Positions 1 through 5,581 of a DNA stretch of 64,000 nt are shown one piece after another. The notes under the pieces are model-generated. The model was given only the letters and a program-made list of their open reading frames with translations. It made no database searches and was not told the DNA's origin. The stretch is from Thermaurantimonas aggregans (GTDB lineage: Bacteria > Bacteroidota > Bacteroidia > Flavobacteriales > Schleiferiaceae): positions 62,001 to 126,000 of the forward strand of contig NZ_BHZE01000003.1 in assembly GCF_003851885.1 (NCBI RefSeq), read 5' to 3'. Numbering within the stretch: position 1 is the stretch's first letter; every line of letters begins with the position of its first letter. The translations under genes and the position numbers were made by a program.

Positions 1-197
1 AGCCGGCAAACGCGATGAACATCGTTATTGCCTTCAACTACTGTCGCACCCGATAAGCGGTCTATTGTGTCTGCCACTTCTTTCCAACCTCTAAGGTTAA
101 AATATCCTACACAAAAGTCTGTCCGCTGTGATAGTTCAAGCGTTTCATTAAGTCCTTTGGTTAAGTGGTTTTCTATATTATCGTAAATCTTTGGCAT
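1..197 (-). CDS. N-terminus of PLD-domain helicase-like protein (partial)
   Basis: The gene reads leftward and leaves the window after 65 codons, so only the N-terminus is visible. It begins MPKIYDNIENHLTKGLNETL and continues with RTDFCVGYFNLRGWKEVAD. From memory this matches the start of large SNF2-type helicase proteins that open with a phospholipase D-like (HKD) nuclease domain, often found in defence or restriction islands. The ATG at 195-197 is the natural start. No HKD or helicase motif lies inside the visible part, so the call rests on N-terminal similarity alone. It lies at the edge of the accessory region, which fits a defence role. Confidence 0.55.
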   Translation of the reverse strand, partial: MPKIYDNIENHLTKGLNETLELSQRTDFCVGYFNLRGWKEVADTIDRLSGATVVEGNNDVHRVCR

Positions 198-287
198 AGT
201 CTCACAATATAATTTTAGTCGGTTAAATTAAAGGAAATAACCCTGTCTATTTTACTCGTTACTGTTTTCGTGTGTTGGCTAAAAAAT

Positions 288-346
288 GGCTCTTTGGCTT
301 TTGCCCCTACCCGCAAAGCCAACCCTTCGGCAAAAGCCAAAGAGCC
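288..346. repeat. Perfect 18-bp inverted repeat (long hairpin)
   Basis: The arms at 288-305 and 329-346 are exact reverse complements (GGCTCTTTGGCTTTTGCC and its partner) around a 23-nt loop. There is no T-tract, so it is not a normal terminator. It lies between the helicase-like gene and repeat A. Similar long-stem hairpins lie next to repeats C and D. Confidence 0.8.
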
Positions 347-610
347 GTTTGCGTATCGGCATAAAATTACTCGCTTGATTAATTTGCTTTTTAGCGGTGC
401 TCGTGAATCGCTTCGCTTATTTGAATTAAAAAAAATGTGTGGTGGGGAAAATAAAAAATAAAGAAGGGTCGGCAATGAGTGTCGGCTTACTCTTTGTCCG
501 TTTGAAGTATGGTCTTTATTTCTTTGGTCACTTGTCAAAATGATTTGTTCTTGTGTTAATATTCAGTTTTTAGTCGTCTGTTTGTCGTTGTAGTGTCTTA
601 TTTAGGCTTA

Positions 611-743
611 CTGGTTACGTTTTGCGGTTTTGCGCAGTGGCGGATTTTTAGCACAAAAGTTCAATTGAAGAACTGAACTTGAACCTGCCACAAAACTGTC
701 ATACGAAGCACTGCACCCCCGCTTGCGGCAAACGGCTGTGCCT
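611..743. repeat. attC-like palindromic repeat, copy A
   Basis: This is an imperfect palindrome whose left arm near 625-642 pairs roughly with the right arm near 715-735. The loop shares AAGAACTGAACTT and TACGAAGCACT with copy C (4381-4519) and, less well, with copy B. The right end abuts the terminal repeat of the IS remnant at 744, so the copy may be interrupted there. The family is integron-attC-like in shape, which is an inference; no integrase is in the window. Confidence 0.6.
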
Positions 744-1212
744 GTTGCACAACATTAACTGTTTCAAACATACATAAAATTTTGAAGTAAAAAAAATCTG
801 TTTTTTAAGGTTACAAACAATTGAATATTAATATATAAAGTTGGTTGAATGGGATTTTTTGCTTATTTTTTTGGTATGCAAGGAAGAAAAAATTTCACTC
901 AAAAAATGTTTTACCAGGTTAATCTGGATGAAAACTGGTGAAATAATGCTCCGCCCTCAATAAGCTGATGAGATGGAATCGAAAAAGGGTGAAAATTGCC
1001 GTAAAAGCCCTATCCAAAGACCCACCATTAAGCCAAAGTCTTCAAAACGCAAAAAACGCCCTTTTTCAAAGCCTAAAAGAAGCTGTTAGAGCGTACTTTT
1101 TCAGAACAATCATTTTTGTAAGATAAATGTGAACTACTCTCCAAAAGCCTAAAAATCGATCATTTTTTAATGAAGATTGAAGTGATTCGAAAAAATTAAG
1201 TAGTTGTGCAAC
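744..1212 (+). mobile_element. Internally deleted IS (IS1182-like), 469 bp, MITE-like
   Basis: The ends are inverted: GTTGCACAAC at 744-753 and GTTGTGCAAC at 1203-1212, with weaker pairing continuing inward. At 876 the plus strand encodes MQGRKNFTQKMFYQVNLDE, which looks like the start of IS1182-type transposases, and stops after 22 codons. A second open stretch at 947-1126, in another frame, encodes a basic amphipathic peptide that could be the transposase C-terminus. A full element of this kind is about 1.6 kb, so the middle appears deleted. No clear target duplication is visible. The region to 1253 holds nothing else I can support. Confidence 0.5.
876..941 (+). pseudogene. Transposase N-terminal remnant
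   Basis: Twenty-one codons starting at ATG 876 read MQGRKNFTQKMFYQVNLDE and then NW before TGA. The MQGRKNF..K.F.QV.LDE pattern is the usual opening of IS1182-family transposases. The rest of the protein is missing, so this is a relic and not a functional gene. Confidence 0.5.
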
Positions 1213-1253
1213 GATTACCCGTGTTATCGGTTCGGGCTTCATTTTTCTTGTCC

Positions 1254-1541
1254 TTAAACACCTTGAACAACAATCATTTTTGTCATTGCAGTTCTCTGTC
1301 TAATTATTTTTGCTTTAGTATAAATTTCAGAGTTCCACCATTCTTTTGCACGTTCTACAGTCAGAAATTCCAAAACTACAATTCTGTCGGGTTGCCAATC
1401 ACCTTCAAGAGTTTCGGTCTGTCCGCCCCGAACAACAAATTTGCCGTCAAAAGCAGCCAATGTCGCTGGAGTAAGTTTTTTATATTCTTCGTATTCTTTA
1501 TGGTCGTGAACTGAAACTTCTACGATTACAAATGCTGCCAT
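1254..1541 (-). CDS. DUF1330 family protein
   Basis: A 95-aa protein with the typical DUF1330 layout: MAAFVIVEVSVHDHKEYEEY at the start, a central GGQTETLEGDW, RIVVLEF, then AKEWWNSEIYTKAKIIRQ. This is a small dimeric alpha-beta barrel family of the ferredoxin-like type, with no well-established reaction; length matches the family. It follows the thioesterase gene by 2 nt, so the two are probably co-transcribed leftward. The pair sits between repeats A and B, as the cargo of one cassette-like block. Confidence 0.8.
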   Translation of the reverse strand: MAAFVIVEVSVHDHKEYEEYKKLTPATLAAFDGKFVVRGGQTETLEGDWQPDRIVVLEFLTVERAKEWWNSEIYTKAKIIRQRTAMTKMIVVQGV

Positions 1542-1543
1542 AT

Positions 1544-1984
1544 TTAAAATTTTATGTTTTCTAATCTCTCAATTTTCTTTTTTAAGTCGTCTGGAAATGC
1601 AATTTTCTTGTTTTGGTTAAAGTCAAACATAACCATAATGTCCTGTGCTTCTGCTGCAATTTGTCCTTTGTCATCAATAATTCTATGACAAATGCTGAAA
1701 CTCGTATTTTTAATAAAGTCAACACGTGAAAGAATTTTTATTTGTCCGGGGTAAAAAAGCGGTTGTTTAAAGTCACATTTACAGGAAGCAAGCATAGGTC
1801 CAATATTTGTCTTTCTGTGAAATTCTGTCAAACCAATTTTGTCCCAATAGTTCACTCTTGATGCTTGTATGTATTTGAAAAATGAAACGTTATTTACGTG
1901 TCCAAAATAGTCAAGTTCACTCCAATCAATTCTGAGTATTAATTCTACTGAAAAATTCCTTTCTGTCATATTTCCTATTGTCAT
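1544..1984 (-). CDS. Acyl-CoA thioesterase, hot-dog fold (4HBT)
   Basis: A 146-aa protein of the 4-hydroxybenzoyl-CoA thioesterase / YbgC type. The segment WSELDYFGHVNNVSFFKYIQ near residues 20-40 carries the family's Asp and the HVNN turn that shapes the active site. It probably hydrolyses an acyl-CoA in the cytoplasm; the substrate cannot be told. The ATG at 1984 gives the full length, and an internal ATG at 1969 (MTERNFS) is an equally likely start. It lies just downstream, in reading direction, of repeat B and directly ahead of the DUF1330 gene. Confidence 0.8.
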   Translation of the reverse strand: MTIGNMTERNFSVELILRIDWSELDYFGHVNNVSFFKYIQASRVNYWDKIGLTEFHRKTNIGPMLASCKCDFKQPLFYPGQIKILSRVDFIKNTSFSICHRIIDDKGQIAAEAQDIMVMFDFNQNKKIAFPDDLKKKIERLENIKF

Positions 1985-2030
1985 TCTGATTAATTGTCAA
2001 TTAGTTGCGGTGTCTTTTTAGCCTGACCGA

Positions 2031-2166
2031 TAACGGTTTGCAGCTATACGCAGGTGGGGCTTTCTCGAACCAAACTTTCCTACGAAGAACTACTCTTCAA
2101 ATTTAGCACTTATTTTTCATTCGAAGCACAGAACCCCCACTTGCGTATAGGTGCTGTTGTAGGCAG
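2031..2166. repeat. attC-like palindromic repeat, copy B
   Basis: The arms CTATACGCAGGTGGGG (2044-2059) and its partner at 2135-2150 match at 15 of 16 positions. Outer ends are TAACGG on the left and GTTGTAGGC on the right. The loop shares TCCTACGAAGAACT and CGAAGCAC with copy C. The 3' end of the Vsr gene lies inside it. Confidence 0.75.
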
Positions 2167-2562
2167 TTTTTCTTTCAGTCGTTTGGTCAATAGCTTTTCG
2201 TTTTTCAGTTCGCATTCCCAAAGTCGAATAACAGTCCAATCTTTTTGTTTTAAAGTCAGTGTTACTTCTTTGTCTCGTTGTTTGTTTCTCTCAATTTTTT
2301 TATTCCAATACTCTTTGTTGACTTGAGGTTTTGTATTTCGGCAATTGTGTCCGTGCCAAAAACAGCCATCAACAAAAACAACTGTTCTCAAAGTCGGAAA
2401 TGTAAAATCTGGTTTGCCAAAGAGTTTGTAATTCCTTCGCCACCCTTTGATATTGTTAGTTTTGAAAAAGTCAATAAGTTTTAACTCGGTGGATTTGTTG
2501 CGACTTGATTTTACTTGTCGCATTACTGCGCTACGCTGTTCTTTGGAAAAAACATCAGCCAT
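2110..2562 (-). CDS. vsr: Very short patch repair endonuclease Vsr
   Basis: A 150-aa Vsr protein. It nicks DNA 5' of the T in T:G mismatches that arise when 5-methylcytosine deaminates, so it protects sites made mutable by the neighbouring methyltransferase. MADVFSKEQRSAVMRQVKS, GKPDFTFP, VFVDGCFWHGHNC and WECEL are classic family motifs with the metal-binding and zinc residues. The start overlaps the endonuclease gene by 8 nt, so it is the third gene of the restriction operon. The natural C-terminus is near LLTKRLKEKL; the last 18 or so residues are encoded by repeat B and look like read-through into the repeat. Confidence 0.93.
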   Translation of the reverse strand: MADVFSKEQRSAVMRQVKSSRNKSTELKLIDFFKTNNIKGWRRNYKLFGKPDFTFPTLRTVVFVDGCFWHGHNCRNTKPQVNKEYWNKKIERNKQRDKEVTLTLKQKDWTVIRLWECELKNEKLLTKRLKEKLPTTAPIRKWGFCASNEK

Positions 2563-3307
2563 TTTTTTGGATTACAGTTATCCAAGATTTATCAAATCCA
2601 AGCGCTTTTAAAATCTGTTCTTTGTCGAGTGTTTTCGGTTGCTTGATACGAATTACCAAACTTTTTTCAGGAACTTCTTCAATGATTGTAAACTGTGAAC
2701 CGTGCGGTTGCCAAGTAAAACGATGCTCTTCCGTTTTCTTGTCAATGCCAATCAGATTGTTATTTTTGTTGCATTCCCATTTATAAAGTTCGAGGTCATA
2801 GCGAATAGTTTCAAACTCGAAAACTACTACTTCTGAAAGGTCATTTGATTTGATTAAAACAACTGTACGCAAATGTTTAAATTTCTCTCTGATTGCAGAA
2901 ACTCTCTCGTTCCAAATATCTAAAACAAGTTTGCCGATTAAATTTGGGTCTGCCGATGTATCAATTCTCTCACCGAACGAATAAACAGGAGAGTTACGTC
3001 CCGAAATTAGTCTTACTTTCTTTTGATTTGAGGGCTTTGATGATTTTACAGTTTTTGCACCCCAAGCTGTGTTACCCATCACAACATCATCTAACCCAAC
3101 ATTTGATGGTTTCCAATCTGCACCAATGCAATTGGCGAAAATATTCTCCCATTCAGAACCTTCTAATTCAGCTTTCCCTTTTGAAGCCAAAAGATAAACC
3201 AACTCTTTTCCTAAAAGAAATGGGAAGTCTTTTGGAAATTCATTTAGCGGAAATGCTGAAACAGATTTGTTTACTGTCCGAAGTTTCGGTGATTTATCCT
3301 TTGCCAT
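2555..3307 (-). CDS. Probable type II restriction endonuclease
   Basis: A 250-aa soluble protein between a cytosine methyltransferase and vsr, overlapping them by 14 and 8 nt. The position makes it the cognate endonuclease. A plausible PD-(D/E)xK core is GLDDVVMGNTAWGAKTVK near residues 75-92, an acidic residue followed by an A-K pair on a strand, with a further conserved-looking stretch VRLISGRNSPVYSFG. I do not recognise the specificity; some CCNGG-type enzymes have a similar architecture, but this is only an impression. Function is inferred mostly from context. Confidence 0.7.
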   Translation of the reverse strand: MAKDKSPKLRTVNKSVSAFPLNEFPKDFPFLLGKELVYLLASKGKAELEGSEWENIFANCIGADWKPSNVGLDDVVMGNTAWGAKTVKSSKPSNQKKVRLISGRNSPVYSFGERIDTSADPNLIGKLVLDIWNERVSAIREKFKHLRTVVLIKSNDLSEVVVFEFETIRYDLELYKWECNKNNNLIGIDKKTEEHRFTWQPHGSQFTIIEEVPEKSLVIRIKQPKTLDKEQILKALGFDKSWITVIQKNG

Positions 3308-4268
3308 ATTCTACTTCGTATTCTCTTAATACCGAAGTCATATCCAATGAGGAGGCAACATACGGTAATAGTTTCAGAATAACTGCTTTAACTAAATTCA
3401 CAGGAACTGCATTGCCGGCTTGTTTTCTTGCCTGGCTGTCATTCACAACAATTTTGTAAATATCTGGAAAACCTTGCAAACGAAACATTTCTCTTGGTGT
3501 TAATCTTCTCTCACCGTTCACTAGCAAATAGTTGTAAGATGCACCTGCTCTCAATGCACACGAATAGGGATAACTGCAAATGTTACCTGCTTTGTTCTCG
3601 TGCCAAATAGAAAGTTTGTATGCTGATTTATGCTTTGCTTTACGCTTGTTTACTATGTATTCCGATGCGTAATATTTCTTGTCAACTTTCTTTTCAAGTA
3701 TTTCAGAAAGCGGTTTGAATGGTCTTACTGGTGATGGAAATGAAAACATAATAGGTTCTCGGTGTCCAACAATTATTACTCTTTCACGTTTTTGTGGTAG
3801 TCCATAGTCTAGTGCATTTAAAACTGCATACTGAACATGATAACCAAGTTCTTGTAAAGTTTTAATAATTATCTTTAAAGTTCTACCCTTGTCGTGTCCA
3901 ACAAGTTGCTTTACGTTTTCTAGCACAAATGCCTTAGGACGTTTGTGTTTGAGAATTCTTGCAATGTCAAAAAACAAAGTTCCACGTATGTCATTGAAAC
4001 CTTGCATCTGTCCTATAATACTGAACGGTTGACACGGGAATCCTGCGAACAAAATATCGTGGTCAGGAATATCTTTCTCGTCAACTTTTGTGATGTCGCC
4101 TGTAGGCCGATGTCCGAAGTTGGCTTCATAACTATCTTGACAAAATGTGTCTATGTCCGATGAAAAAACACATTCAGGAATGAGGTCGTTTTCCCTGCAC
4201 GCTTCTTCCATAGCTATCCGAAAACCGCCAATGCCACAAAATAGGTCAATAAATTTTATTTTTTCCAT
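3294..4268 (-). CDS. DNA (cytosine-5-)-methyltransferase
   Basis: A 324-aa m5C methyltransferase that moves a methyl group from SAM to cytosine in the recognition site and so protects host DNA. Motif I DLFCGIGGFR is at about residues 8-17, motif IV FPCQPFS with catalytic Cys79, motif VI ENV at 117-119, motif VIII QKRERVIIVG at 159-168, a short target-recognition region, and the C-terminal motif IX-X region RRLTPREMFRLQGFP...QAGNAVPV. All key residues are present. It is the first gene of the methyltransferase-endonuclease-Vsr operon and starts at the ATG at 4268, about 110 bp from repeat C. Confidence 0.95.
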   Translation of the reverse strand: MEKIKFIDLFCGIGGFRIAMEEACRENDLIPECVFSSDIDTFCQDSYEANFGHRPTGDITKVDEKDIPDHDILFAGFPCQPFSIIGQMQGFNDIRGTLFFDIARILKHKRPKAFVLENVKQLVGHDKGRTLKIIIKTLQELGYHVQYAVLNALDYGLPQKRERVIIVGHREPIMFSFPSPVRPFKPLSEILEKKVDKKYYASEYIVNKRKAKHKSAYKLSIWHENKAGNICSYPYSCALRAGASYNYLLVNGERRLTPREMFRLQGFPDIYKIVVNDSQARKQAGNAVPVNLVKAVILKLLPYVASSLDMTSVLREYEVEYGKG

Positions 4269-4380
4269 TGTCGTACAATTAAGATTTCGCCAAATTTAAG
4301 TTTTTTGTCGGTTTGCGAAGTCGTTAAAGTACACATTTTTTCAACCGTTTTTGTTAGTGGTGTCCGCTCTAATAAAATTG

Positions 4381-4519
4381 CCTACAACGGTTTGCAAATA
4401 GGCGCAGGCAGGGATTTTTACCACAAAACTTCCTACGAAGAACTGAACTTCAAACTTACCACTTATCTGTCCTACGAAGCACTAAAACCCTGCTTGAGCT
4501 TATTTGCTGTTAGCAAACG
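4381..4519. repeat. attC-like palindromic repeat, copy C
   Basis: The arms at 4394-4413 and 4488-4507 match at 17 of 20 positions. The left end reads CCTACAACGG and the right end GCTGTTAGC. The loop ACCACAAAACTTCC, GAAGAACTGAACTTC, CTACGAAGCACT is shared with copies A and B. It separates the restriction-modification block from the T9SS-cargo block. The gap 4269-4619 holds only this repeat and the hairpin at 4545. Confidence 0.75.
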
Positions 4520-4544
4520 TACATCTTTCTGTCGAGCGATGGAG

Positions 4545-4608
4545 AAAATGCGCTTTTGCAAAGTTTTGGTTCTGCCTTGTTTTGTGTGCCTTTGCAAATG
4601 GGCATTTT
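4545..4608. repeat. Long-stem hairpin beside repeat C
   Basis: The arms at 4545-4563 and 4590-4608 match at 17 of 19 positions (AAAATGCGCTTTTGCAAAG against its partner). It lies 25 bp from repeat C and just past the stop of the T9SS gene. It could act as a terminator for that minus-strand gene, but the T-tract is weak. Confidence 0.6.
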
Positions 4609-4619
4609 TAGCTGTTGGC

Positions 4620-5525
4620 TTACTCCTTTACCAATTTTTTTGTACGTAGAATTTGTTTATTGTCACTTATACTTATAAAGTAAAATCCTGTCGTCAGTTT
4701 GTCTGTTATTATGATTGTTGTTTTGCTTTTTATTAATGTTGTAAGTATAATTTTTCCGTGAATATCTGTTATAGTTGCTGTGTAGGTTGGGTTATGCTTG
4801 TCAGTTTCAACTATTATATAATTATTTGTTGGATTGGGATAAATATTAAAATCGAGGATTGGTTTTAAAGTAGAATTTGTGCTTAATGGATTCACAGTGA
4901 TGTAATATAAAGGAGAACCAGTCCTCTGACACCCCATAGAATCGGTTACAGTAACATAATATTCAATCGTAGTGTTCGGTTTTGCCCAAAAGCCAGTAAA
5001 AAGTGTAGTGTCGCTCAATCCATGTGAAGGCTGCCACAAATAAGAAAGATTTCCAATACCTCCTCCCACATTTGAACCTTCGTTAAGAAAAACAGAATCT
5101 CCTTGATTTATTGTCCAACCATACCAAAGCAAATGATGAAAAAAGCTAGATGCTGTTATTTGCACTGAATCTGTCAGGGTTGTACCTAAGGCATCAGTAA
5201 CTGTTAATCTAAAATAATTTGTATTGAGACAATTCATTGGATAAACCCCTATTAAAACGGGGTTAGGTATAGTTGTGTCATTTAACAAGTCTGAAGCATT
5301 GAAATAAATACCTGAACCCGGGAAAAAAGCTTCAATTGGAGTTATAGACCACGTATATGTATATGGCGGAATACCTCCAGTAGCGGTTGGATTACCTCCA
5401 ATTATTATTGTGTCGTTGTTCCAATCAGGGTCACAAAGATGTTGATTTGCTCCGGCATCAACTATCATTTGAGAAAATGCTAGAATAGGGGAGAGAAATA
5501 TCAATATTAAACAATACTTTTTCAT
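4620..5525 (-). CDS. T9SS type A cargo protein, PKD-like repeats
   Basis: A secreted protein of about 301 aa. The ATG at 5525 starts MKKYCLILIFLSPILAFSQ, a clean signal peptide; an upstream in-frame Met at 5546 would bury it and was not chosen. Two PKD/SprB-like segments follow (AGANQHLCDPDW, GGIPPYTYTWSITP and YLWQPSHGLSDTTL). The last 75 residues, from FNIYPNPTNNYIIVETD on, form a type A C-terminal sorting domain that sends the protein across the outer membrane. It lies 56 nt downstream of the protease gene, with the same orientation, so the two are probably co-expressed. The actual function is unknown. Confidence 0.88.
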   Translation of the reverse strand: MKKYCLILIFLSPILAFSQMIVDAGANQHLCDPDWNNDTIIIGGNPTATGGIPPYTYTWSITPIEAFFPGSGIYFNASDLLNDTTIPNPVLIGVYPMNCLNTNYFRLTVTDALGTTLTDSVQITASSFFHHLLWYGWTINQGDSVFLNEGSNVGGGIGNLSYLWQPSHGLSDTTLFTGFWAKPNTTIEYYVTVTDSMGCQRTGSPLYYITVNPLSTNSTLKPILDFNIYPNPTNNYIIVETDKHNPTYTATITDIHGKIILTTLIKSKTTIIITDKLTTGFYFISISDNKQILRTKKLVKE

Positions 5526-5581
5526 TTCTAAAGAAATTAAACCCATATAGGGGGAGAAATCACCCTATATGGGTTAGTTTG

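Noticed and set aside
215-538. Overlapping frames on both strands across the 288-346 hairpin
   Set aside because: They exist only because an inverted repeat lacks stops. There is no recognisable protein feature.
968-1126. Small 52-aa gene inside the IS remnant
   Set aside because: The peptide is basic and amphipathic, but I see no family and it lies between terminal repeats. A transposase fragment is the simpler explanation.
1206-1514. Plus-strand frame opposite the DUF1330 gene
   Set aside because: It is the antisense shadow of a recognisable protein, with low-complexity composition.
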